DNA of 5,169 nt, taken from Fimbriimonadaceae bacterium (GTDB lineage Bacteria; Armatimonadota; Fimbriimonadia; Fimbriimonadales; Fimbriimonadaceae). Location of the stretch: NCBI GenBank assembly GCA_014380605.1, contig JACMJO010000227.1:1-5169 (forward strand), in the 5' to 3' direction. The notes beneath the pieces are model-generated. The model was not told the origin of the DNA. It did no database searches and worked only from the letters and a program-made list of their open reading frames with translations. Below, piece after piece: positions 1 through 5,169 of this stretch; the first letter of the stretch is position 1, and each line of letters opens with the position of its first letter. Both the position numbers and the translations under genes were made by a program.

Positions 1-152
1 AGATCGAACGCGCTCATGATCCATTCGCGTGTGGGCATCGTCAGCAGTAAGGCAATCGCGGCGCCGGAGAGCCAGTTCAAAACGATGAGAAGCCGCAAAA
101 CGGCGTGAGCAAGCGGTAAGGCGGCGGTTGGAACGGGTCTTGACATGATCAT
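1..152 (-). CDS. Partial membrane protein, N-terminal 50 codons, possibly DUF2975 family
   Basis: This reading frame enters from the left edge and begins at ATG 152 (a second in-frame ATG lies at 146). The visible part starts MIMSRPVPTAALPLAHAVLR and continues with one clear hydrophobic segment (about residues 20-37, containing LLIVLNWLSGAAIALLL). After that comes TREWIMSAFD, which leads off the window. The short polar N-terminus followed by a transmembrane helix marks an inner-membrane protein. The LIVLNWLSGAA stretch resembles the start of DUF2975 proteins, small membrane proteins often encoded next to an XRE-type regulator; this family call is from memory and weak. I see no good Shine-Dalgarno before either ATG. 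An operator-like repeat cluster and a -10-like box lie just upstream, so the gene probably has its own regulated promoter with a very short leader. Most of the gene, including its C-terminus, is missing here. Confidence 0.5.
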   Translation of the reverse strand, partial: MIMSRPVPTAALPLAHAVLRLLIVLNWLSGAAIALLLTMPTREWIMSAFD

Positions 153-154
153 CA

Positions 155-220
155 CGATTTATCGACTAACGATATACTATATATCGATAATCATAGATAT
201 TCGCATTGAAATTCGATATA
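155..220 (-). promoter_or_regulatory. Promoter with TATCG/CGATA operator-like repeats for the leftmost gene
   Basis: This is an AT-rich island between two GC-richer genes. It contains the inverted repeat TATCG-N5-CGATA (160-174), the perfect palindrome TATCGATA (182-189) and a looser pair, ATATTCG (197-203) with CGATAT (214-219). Their centres are about 18 and 22 bases apart, near two helical turns. On the minus strand TATAGT (176-181) is a good -10 match, about 24-30 bases upstream of the candidate ATGs. The -35 is poor. Repeats that overlap and follow the -10 box fit a repressor-controlled promoter. The binding protein is unknown; a regulator encoded to the left of the window is a natural guess. 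Confidence 0.5.
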
Positions 221-323
221 CGTCCATCTGGTGGGACTAATGGCGAACGTGACGAACCCCCATCCCGGCATGTCCTCCCGAGCATCGAGCCTCGGACTCG
301 CTACTGAAAAGAAGAGGGCTGCC

Positions 324-1007
324 TTAAACCCCTACTATTTCTTTAAGTGACTGCCCAGCAGGTAATCCCTTTGCAACCAACCAGCCGCCGATCAACAGAT
401 AACTGAGCCCTATACCGTATGCCAGGGGCAAGATCGTTGGATATCCAAGAAACATAGCTAGGGGTAGTCCCACCAGATGCAGAGCGACCGCCAGGAGCCC
501 GAACAGTGCTAGCAAGCGTGGAACTAGTCTAAATAGAAAAAGGGCGCCATAAAAGAGGCCAAACCACACATCGATCACCAGCAATTCTCCATAATGCGCC
601 AGATTCCGAGTTGAGCGAAGCGAATCTGCCAGCAGGTTGTATAAATCGCTCTTCGCTCCATCGTGTTCGGCAAATCGCTGGCTCAGGGAGAGCATTGATA
701 AGATGTGCACGCTATCGACTAATCGCATCAACACCCACCCGGTGGCGATAGCCACCAGCGCAATGGCAAATGGCGAGCTGTAATTGGTGAAAGTAGCGTA
801 AGACGAGACTCCTATCGCCAGGGCAATTCCCGCATTCGCCAGAAGCAAAAGGACAGCTACTCTAATCTGTGATTCCAGGCCCGTAGCCTGTGTTAGGAAA
901 TCTGGCCCGACGCCGGGCTTCAACATTATGAAGCCCGCAGTGAGCCCGACCATTTGGATGAGCAGCAATCCTCCGATCACACGACCGATACGCCTCCTTT
1001 TCTCCAT
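324..1007 (-). CDS. DUF4386-type multi-pass membrane protein (copy 1)
   Basis: This is a predicted integral inner-membrane protein of 227 residues with about six hydrophobic helices. They lie near residues 9-27, 48-68, 80-98, 142-162, 167-190 and 195-215. The basic N-terminus MEKRRRIG, the first helix GGLLLIQMVGLTAGF, the IRVAVLLLL segment and the LFRLVPRLLALFGLL block match the DUF4386 pattern as I know it. The function of that family is not established. A polar loop between helices 3 and 4 carries RSTRNLAHYGELLVIDVWFG, which is shared with the second copy at 3383. I chose ATG 1007 because the basic residues sit directly before helix 1; the frame stays open to GTG 1067, but those extra 20 residues look unlike a membrane-protein start. 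The only ribosome-binding candidate is a weak GGATGAG. The gene lies 220 bases downstream of the thioredoxin gene on the same strand with no clear terminator between them, so co-transcription is likely. Confidence 0.8.
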   Translation of the reverse strand: MEKRRRIGRVIGGLLLIQMVGLTAGFIMLKPGVGPDFLTQATGLESQIRVAVLLLLANAGIALAIGVSSYATFTNYSSPFAIALVAIATGWVLMRLVDSVHILSMLSLSQRFAEHDGAKSDLYNLLADSLRSTRNLAHYGELLVIDVWFGLFYGALFLFRLVPRLLALFGLLAVALHLVGLPLAMFLGYPTILPLAYGIGLSYLLIGGWLVAKGLPAGQSLKEIVGV

Positions 1008-1227
1008 CAGGAACTCATCCACTTGTTTGGCCACTGCCCAAGCGCCTGGGTTAGGGAGGCAACGCACGTCGATGTTCTGCCGTTCTCGTTCGCTGTTTTC
1101 ATGGTTGAATCGAGGAGATAGTGCCAGAAACCCGGCTCCAGTATTCGCAAAGTTCTAGTTCCTGCATTTTCCGTGGGTCTTATCCGCCCAAAAACGGGAG
1201 CAGATTTGTAACAAGCCTCCTTGCCCT

Positions 1228-2406
1228 TCAAAGCTTTAGGCTGAAATAGGCCTTAGCCTCGTGGAGGCGCCGAATCATGGAGTCGACGGATTGTGGATTG
1301 CGCTTTTTCTGCTCCTCGATCTTGCCAAAGGCTTCCTCCACGACTGCCTTGGCCTTTTCAACCTCTCCTTTGCGATAGTGGGCCCAGGCCAGGCGGACGA
1401 GAAACATCGGATCGCGCGCCAATCCGGCGAGCTTTTCTGCAGCTTTGAACGCGATCTCGGGGTCTTTCTCAGCAAGCTTGCTGTCGGGGAGCGTCAGGGC
1501 ATCGACCAACGCCATCAGCGCGTTGGGATCTGGCGGCCCCTCGATTACTATTCGAGTTGCTGCACGCCAATCGCTTTTCAGAACCTGAAGCGCGTCGATT
1601 TTCGCAACAAGGAACATCGGGCGGAAGTAGCTCCAGACCACGGGGTTGGAGGGCTCGGTTCCCGACTGCTTCAGCGCCTTTTCGTAGTCACCCTTATCGA
1701 AGGCATCGAAGAGGCTTTGTAATTCGTTAAGAGCTCCTTGGGCGCTAGGGCTGTTGTACTTGCTCCGATTGTCGGCGATCCATTTAAGTGCATCCGCGTA
1801 GCTACGCTGCCTTGGGACGGAGCCAATCCGGCCATACGCTTCGTTGACGAGCCTGTCCGAAGTGGCGTCGTCGTTCGCCTGCTTCTCGAACGCCGTTCTG
1901 AAGGCTCTGGCATCCCATGTCCCCTCAACAACTTGGTCAAGGACACGTTCCATCTTGGTTGGATGCCCAATCCAGGCGATCTTGGCTTGCTTGTCCACGA
2001 TGAAGGCCACGGGAATACCTTTCTGGCCCGCCGCCTCAAGCCAGTTCTTATACATAAAGCCCTTGCCCGCCTTATCCAGCTTGTCGACGGCCACGGGATA
2101 GGCCAGCTTGTCACCCATACTTTTGACGAAGGGTCGGACCGCACTGAGGTCGTTCTCCATTACGGAGACCCCCACAAAGTCAACGCGATCCTTGTACCGG
2201 CTCCAAAGCTCAGAGAGATGGGGCATGCCTTCAATGCAGGGCTTGCACCACGTCGCCCAGAACTCCACAACCGTCGCCTTCGATTTACTGAAGGACCGAA
2301 CGGGACTTCCCTTGATCTCATCGAACTGAAGCGCAGGCGCTCGGTCGCCGATTCCCAGTGGTGAGGGTGCGCCGATGGCGAGGATGGCGATTGCTGCAAT
2401 TGTCAT
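1228..2406 (-). CDS. Exported TlpA-like thioredoxin-fold protein with helical C-terminal extension
   Basis: This is a predicted periplasmic or membrane-anchored thiol-disulfide oxidoreductase of 392 residues from ATG 2406. A short hydrophobic leader (MTIAAIAILAIGAPSP) precedes GIGDRAPALQF, the usual opening of AhpC/TSA-redoxin and TlpA/ResA domains. The active site is FWATWCKPCIEGMPHL, with cysteines at about residues 54 and 57. The cis-proline region is KGIPVAFIVDKQ (Pro about 132), followed by the WIGHP turn. The thioredoxin fold ends near residue 165. About 210 further residues are charged and helical, reminiscent of TPR-like repeats (for example LAWAHYRKGEVEKAKAVVEEA), and probably form a partner-binding domain. 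The likely role is reducing or reshuffling protein disulfides outside the cytoplasm; the substrate is unknown. The frame is open to TTG 2505, and TTG 2451 would give a leader with basic residues, so the start is not settled; none has a strong Shine-Dalgarno. The gene is divergent from the HTH-cupin gene and upstream of DUF4386 copy 1. Confidence 0.85.
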   Translation of the reverse strand: MTIAAIAILAIGAPSPLGIGDRAPALQFDEIKGSPVRSFSKSKATVVEFWATWCKPCIEGMPHLSELWSRYKDRVDFVGVSVMENDLSAVRPFVKSMGDKLAYPVAVDKLDKAGKGFMYKNWLEAAGQKGIPVAFIVDKQAKIAWIGHPTKMERVLDQVVEGTWDARAFRTAFEKQANDDATSDRLVNEAYGRIGSVPRQRSYADALKWIADNRSKYNSPSAQGALNELQSLFDAFDKGDYEKALKQSGTEPSNPVVWSYFRPMFLVAKIDALQVLKSDWRAATRIVIEGPPDPNALMALVDALTLPDSKLAEKDPEIAFKAAEKLAGLARDPMFLVRLAWAHYRKGEVEKAKAVVEEAFGKIEEQKKRNPQSVDSMIRRLHEAKAYFSLKL

Positions 2407-2528
2407 GGACTCAAGATACAAGAGCTTTGGGCGAATGAATTGCCAGTCCAAAAAATCCGACTTTCGAACGCACCGACTCTTTAGGGCCAACCGGTGTGAT
2501 AGCAAATAATCTGTGTTAGGATTTGAAA
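2407..2528. promoter_or_regulatory. Divergent intergenic region between thioredoxin and regulator genes
   Basis: These 122 bases separate two genes transcribed away from each other, so both promoters should lie here. On the plus strand AAATAATCT (2505-2513) could supply a -10 box for the regulator. On the minus strand the T-run followed by TTGGAC (about 2447-2452) could be a -35 for the thioredoxin gene. Neither has a convincing partner at standard spacing, and I see no strong inverted repeat. The call rests mainly on gene orientation. Confidence 0.4.
2518..2521 (+). promoter_or_regulatory. Ribosome binding site that sets the GTG start of the regulator
   Basis: AGGA lies 7 bases before GTG 2529 but only 1 base before the alternative TTG 2523. 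Normal spacing therefore favours GTG 2529. An in-frame TAG at 2517-2519 excludes any start further upstream. Confidence 0.55.
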
Positions 2529-3230
2529 GTGGAGCCTCGCCTTAGCATCGATCGACAGCTTCTTGCCGACAACATCCGCACTTGGAGGACGATACAGGGT
2601 CGCTCTCAAGCGGAGCTAGCCGCTAGGGCAGGAGTCGGAATTACTACGGTCTACAAAGCTGAGCAAGGCAAGGCGGTCCGTATCAAATATTTACAGCGGA
2701 TCGTCGAACTTGGACTGGACGCCTTGTTTGAGGAGTGCTGTCAAACTCGTCGCATTGCGAACACAAAGCCCCCTCAGGCTCTTTACGTGAAGCATCTGAA
2801 AGAGCGCACGACGTGGTTCATCTACGGCGATCACCGACGCCTAGTCCCCGCCGAGAACTTGCTGCTCATTCAGGACATCCAAGAGAGAATCCGCCTGGGG
2901 CGCCTGGGGCTGGCGCACCTCTTTGGCTGTGGTTTGGATTACCTCATGCCCGATGGACCTGGCATGCTGCTCTACGAAGTGCACGGCCCCACGGATCCGA
3001 TCACCCAGAACTACCGAGATGCCATTTACTATGTGCTGCGAGGCTCGGTGTTGATCCATCTGGGTGGGGAAACGGTACTCCTAGACGAAGGTGAATCAAT
3101 CGGATACGACGGCACCCTCACTGTCTCCATGGACCTACCTGAGCCCCTGCGGGTAGGGCAACTGCCGCCTCTGATTCAATACATCGGTGCGAACCGGGTG
3201 GGGAAACTGCCCCATCCAAGGAAGAAGTGA
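2529..3230 (+). CDS. XRE-family transcriptional regulator with C-terminal cupin domain
   Basis: This is a predicted cytoplasmic DNA-binding regulator of 233 residues from GTG 2529 (TTG 2523 would add two). The N-terminal helix-turn-helix spans about residues 10-66; SQAELAARAGVGITTVYKAE is the classic Cro/C1-type turn and recognition helix. A linker (about 70-140) is rich in basic and hydrophobic residues and has an RLGRLGLAHLFG stretch. A cupin-like beta-barrel follows (about 143-222), recognisable from AIYYVLRGSVLIHLGGETV and LLDEGESIGYD. The usual His/Glu metal ligands of both cupin motifs are not visible, so any ligand is probably bound without metal. Vicinal cysteines sit at 70-71 and another at 134. 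The HTH-plus-cupin layout is common among regulators of small-molecule or stress genes. The gene is divergent from the thioredoxin gene, making that gene and itself the first candidate targets, and it ends at a terminator 84 bases downstream. The exact regulon is unknown. Confidence 0.8.
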   Translation: MEPRLSIDRQLLADNIRTWRTIQGRSQAELAARAGVGITTVYKAEQGKAVRIKYLQRIVELGLDALFEECCQTRRIANTKPPQALYVKHLKERTTWFIYGDHRRLVPAENLLLIQDIQERIRLGRLGLAHLFGCGLDYLMPDGPGMLLYEVHGPTDPITQNYRDAIYYVLRGSVLIHLGGETVLLDEGESIGYDGTLTVSMDLPEPLRVGQLPPLIQYIGANRVGKLPHPRKK

Positions 3231-3313
3231 AGCGCATGCCGGGGCTCTGGGGACGCAAACTAGGTCTATTGAACGTCAGAGGGTGGGAGCGGAATGATGG
3301 CCTTAGGGCTAGT

Positions 3314-3349
3314 GACCCACAACGACCTAGATCGTCCCGGGTCTTTTTT
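3314..3349 (+). terminator. Rho-independent terminator after the regulator gene
   Basis: GACCC (3314-3318) pairs with GGGTC (3339-3343), and an inner helix pairs ACGA (3322-3325) with TCGT (3332-3335). Six T residues follow directly (3344-3349). This is the best terminator in the window. It ends 33 bases before the next gene, so that gene needs a promoter close to or overlapping the hairpin, or depends on read-through. Confidence 0.7.
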
Positions 3350-3382
3350 AGGAATCAGTCAGACCTGCCTTAAGCTAGGCGG

Positions 3383-4000
3383 GTGGAACCTAATCCAATC
3401 CCCAGAGGCGGAATTGCTGCAGCGAGATCCGTGGGCGTCCTGTTGATCCTGCAGATGGCCGGCCTGATCGTGCCCTACGTGATGCTCCACCCTATCAGCC
3501 GAAGTAATTGGTTAAAGGATGCCGCTGCTGCTGGGGGATCGATCCGCATCGCCTTGGTCGGACTGCTTTTAACCTGTGGGGTAGCCATTGCAATCTCCCT
3601 GCTTGTTCGTCGATTCATCGGCCGGCGAACATCTATCTGGGCTGACATCCTGATCGGAGCAAGCGCACTCATGCTGGTCCTCCAATCGATCGATGTGCTC
3701 TATCTCCTGCGCATGCTTGCGATGAGCGAGGAGCACGCGCGAGGATTGTCGACAACTTTTGCCTCGGAATTGGCGGCCTCACGCCGAACCGCCCACTATG
3801 CCGGGTTAGCTTCTATCGACGCCTGGATGTTTTTCTTTTACGGCTTGCTGTTCTACACGCGCCTGGTGCCTCGGAGCATCGCCGGATTCGGTTTTATAAC
3901 CGTGGCGTTACATTTCTTCGGCCTGCTGCTCCCGATGATCCTGGGAGGACAAGGAGTTACAGCTCTTGGAGCAATGATGGCTCTGGGCCATCTTATCTAG
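3383..4000 (+). CDS. DUF4386-type membrane protein (copy 2), short at the C-terminus
   Basis: This is a predicted inner-membrane protein of 205 residues, paralogous to the copy at 324-1007. Shared features, in order, are LLILQMAGLIVPYVMLHP in helix 1, SIRIALVGLLLT in helix 2, the ASRRTAHYAGLASIDAW loop, and FYGLLFYTRLVPRSIAGFG leading into a VALHFFGLLLPMILG helix. Five helices are clear; the sixth is cut short by TAG after GHLI, leaving about 22 residues fewer than copy 1 after the same MxLG point. In the frame one base back, SYLGWL follows immediately, recalling SYLLIGGWL in copy 1, so a one-base deletion near 3989 is possible. The start is GTG 3383, the only start codon after an in-frame TAA at 3371-3373 that keeps the whole first helix with its N-terminal segment. 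AGGCGG abuts it with no spacing, so initiation may be weak. The function is unknown. It is not clearly coupled to the peptidase gene, which starts 186 bases later. Confidence 0.75.
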   Translation: MEPNPIPRGGIAAARSVGVLLILQMAGLIVPYVMLHPISRSNWLKDAAAAGGSIRIALVGLLLTCGVAIAISLLVRRFIGRRTSIWADILIGASALMLVLQSIDVLYLLRMLAMSEEHARGLSTTFASELAASRRTAHYAGLASIDAWMFFFYGLLFYTRLVPRSIAGFGFITVALHFFGLLLPMILGGQGVTALGAMMALGHLI

Positions 4001-4137
4001 GCTGGTTGCCTCTTGTTCCGCGGCTTCTGGGCTCTTTGACCATCACACTTACTGGGGGCCGACTCAAGTATCGCGAAGGTTCGTTGGGTGGTTTGCTCCC
4101 TAGAGATGGAGACGACGTCTATGAAGGAGGACTCATA

Positions 4138-4173
4138 TTGCGGCCGCATGTAATGATTGCGGCTCGATTTTAA
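4138..4173 (+). CDS. Possible 11-codon leader ORF ahead of the S41 peptidase gene
   Basis: GAAGGAGG at 4123-4130 is the strongest Shine-Dalgarno in this interval. It is followed after 7 bases by TTG 4138, giving MRPHVMIAARF and a TAA stop (4171-4173). That stop overlaps the A-rich start of the peptidase ribosome-binding site, so translation of the leader could influence initiation at TTG 4187. No runs of a regulatory codon are visible. The same frame is open back to at least 3991, so this could instead be the tail of the broken DUF4386 frame, or chance. Confidence 0.2.
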   Translation: MRPHVMIAARF

Positions 4174-4174
4174 A

Positions 4175-4179
4175 AAGGA
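4175..4179 (+). promoter_or_regulatory. Ribosome binding site that sets the TTG start of the S41 peptidase
   Basis: AAGGA, within an A-rich run, lies 7 bases before TTG 4187. No in-frame ATG or GTG is available near the N-terminus, and an in-frame TGA at 4154-4156 limits extension upstream. The site therefore decides the start. Confidence 0.65.
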
Positions 4180-4186
4180 CGAACCA

Positions 4187-5169
4187 TTGCCATTATCGAC
4201 AATTTTCATAGCTCTCACTCTTCTGAGCGTCGGACACCAGAAGGAAAAGGGATTTACGACGGAGCAATATCTAAAGGACTTCGACGTTCTTTGGGAAACG
4301 ATTCGAGACGAGTACGCCTACTTCGATCTACATCGGGCCGATTGGACCAAGGCGCGGACGGTTTTCCGCCCGAAGGTTCAAGAAGTCAGCCATCTTGGTG
4401 AATTTGTAATGCTGTTAGAGAGGCTCTTGGACCAGTTAGCAGACCCGCACACTCACCTAAACTCGAACACTGCATCGTCCCAAAGACTCGTGCCCAGTGG
4501 CGCTCTCGTCTGGGCCGTGCCGGATAAAGAAGCCGCGGTGGTGAAATCGATCCGAAGTTTCGAGGTTGCGAAGGGACTTCGAACGGGCGATAGAATCCTT
4601 CTCATCAATGGACAGACGGCCTCTGTAGCGGTGAAACAGCGCATTGGACCTGCAAGCAACGGTTCAGACCCGGCAGTTCGACAATACGCCCTAATGTGCC
4701 TCCTTGCCGGAAAGCGGGACAAAGCCGTGGAAATACGAGTTGCTCGGCGAGGTGCTACTCCAAGGGATCTAATCCTAATTCCCCCCGACAGCAACAAAGC
4801 AGCGAAGAGCCCAACACAGCCACTACTTGTAAAAGTATTGCCAGGCAATGTTGGGTACATCCGATTTAACAACTCTCTCGGAGTTCAGGAAACGGTCCTG
4901 GCGTTCGATCGGGCCATCGCAAGGCTTTCCGCAACGAAAGGGCTGGTTATTGACCTTAGGGATACACCTGGTGGAGGCAACACTACGATTGGGCGGGCGA
5001 TTTTGGGGCACTTTGTTCGAAAGGAGCGGCCATATCAAAAACACTCCGACCCTGGTGAATTTCGAGCGACGGGCATCCCTCGCTCGTGGATAGAATTGGT
5101 TAGCCCAAGAGTGCCTGGATACACTAAACCCGTTGTCGCGCTCGTTGGAAGGTGGACAGCAAGTATGGG
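4187..5169 (+). CDS. Exported S41-family (C-terminal-processing-like) serine peptidase, partial
   Basis: The open frame runs from TTG 4187 through the right edge, giving 327 complete codons. The N-terminus MPLSTIFIALTLLSVGHQKE is a short hydrophobic export signal without a basic n-region. A helical domain follows (about 24-92; YLKDFDVLWETIRDEYAYFD, then LADPHTHLN), as at the start of many S41 peptidases. A PDZ-like domain (about 103-190) contains GLRTGDRILLINGQTA. The peptidase core starts near 215 with GNVGYIRFNN. It includes GLVIDLRDTPGGGNTTIGRA (252-271) and ends in PVVALVGRWTASMG, where Ser 326 is the expected nucleophile of the TxS motif. The general-base Lys expected after it lies outside the window. 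S41 enzymes of this type cleave proteins or peptides in the periplasm or outside the cell; the substrate is unknown. There is a 186-base gap from DUF4386 copy 2, so it may have its own promoter, although I see no clear one. Confidence 0.85.
   Translation, partial: MPLSTIFIALTLLSVGHQKEKGFTTEQYLKDFDVLWETIRDEYAYFDLHRADWTKARTVFRPKVQEVSHLGEFVMLLERLLDQLADPHTHLNSNTASSQRLVPSGALVWAVPDKEAAVVKSIRSFEVAKGLRTGDRILLINGQTASVAVKQRIGPASNGSDPAVRQYALMCLLAGKRDKAVEIRVARRGATPRDLILIPPDSNKAAKSPTQPLLVKVLPGNVGYIRFNNSLGVQETVLAFDRAIARLSATKGLVIDLRDTPGGGNTTIGRAILGHFVRKERPYQKHSDPGEFRATGIPRSWIELVSPRVPGYTKPVVALVGRWTASM

Noticed and set aside
191..271. A 26-codon minus-strand frame from ATG 271 with GGGAGG before it.
   Set aside because: The spacing from GGAGG to ATG is only two bases, the peptide is not recognisable, and the frame runs into the operator-like region.
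279..300. Repeated CGAG/CTCG units that could form a hairpin downstream of DUF4386 copy 1.
   Set aside because: The pairings are short and compete with each other, and no T-run follows on the minus strand, so it is not a credible terminator.
1261..2364. Long plus-strand frames opposite the thioredoxin gene.
   Set aside because: They lack any domain pattern, while the minus strand shows a complete thioredoxin fold with WCKPC; they are antisense shadows.
2892..2909. Tandem CGCCTGGGG repeat.
   Set aside because: It is two copies only, in frame and encoding RLGRLG in the regulator; this is ordinary coding repetition.
2735..3094. A 119-codon plus-strand frame inside the regulator gene.
   Set aside because: It has a low-complexity Arg/Pro/His-rich composition typical of an out-of-frame shadow, and lies inside the well-supported HTH-cupin frame.
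4140..4147. The 8-base palindrome GCGGCCGC.
   Set aside because: It is an isolated GC-rich palindrome with no second copy or flanking symmetry, so no role is supported.
4453..5044. Minus-strand frames opposite the S41 peptidase.
   Set aside because: The plus-strand frame carries consecutive helical, PDZ-like and S41 catalytic motifs; the antisense frames have none.

Overview
The window looks like an ordinary chromosomal stretch of a moderately GC-rich bacterium. A signal-peptide-bearing TlpA-like thioredoxin and an exported S41 peptidase suggest a didermal, Gram-negative-type cell, probably environmental. Non-ATG starts are common: TTG or GTG is the best start for three genes. I cannot fix the phylum; Armatimonadota, Acidobacteriota or Proteobacteria-like lineages all remain possible. 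I see no rRNA, tRNA, CRISPR array, insertion sequence or phage gene.

Left part, all on the minus strand. Bases 1-152 hold the first 50 codons of a membrane protein that runs off the left edge, possibly a DUF2975 family member. Its upstream region (about 155-220) is AT-rich and carries a cluster of TATCG/CGATA inverted repeats over a plausible -10 box, which looks like an operator. A DUF4386-type six-helix membrane protein follows (324-1007). Upstream of it, and probably transcribed first, is a 392-residue exported thioredoxin-fold protein with a WCKPC active site and a long helical C-terminal extension (1228-2406).

Centre and right part, plus strand. Divergent from the thioredoxin gene is an XRE-type helix-turn-helix regulator with a C-terminal cupin fold (2529-3230), closed by an intrinsic terminator (3314-3349). 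Next is a second, C-terminally short DUF4386 paralogue (3383-4000), possibly frameshifted. Last is the N-terminal two-thirds or so of an exported S41-family serine peptidase (from TTG 4187). It has a PDZ-like domain and its predicted catalytic Ser is in the second-last complete codon of the window.

How the genes fit together: the layout is DUF4386 / thioredoxin / divergent regulator / DUF4386, so two related membrane proteins flank a divergent redox-protein and regulator pair. The simplest inference is that the HTH-cupin protein controls the shared intergenic region (2407-2528) and perhaps the flanking membrane genes. Nothing in the sequence proves this. I found no clear evidence of a wholly new system. 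The best leads are the operator cluster, the paralogue-flanked divergent pair, the metal-ligand-less cupin regulator, the possible broken DUF4386 gene and a possible mini-ORF ahead of the peptidase.
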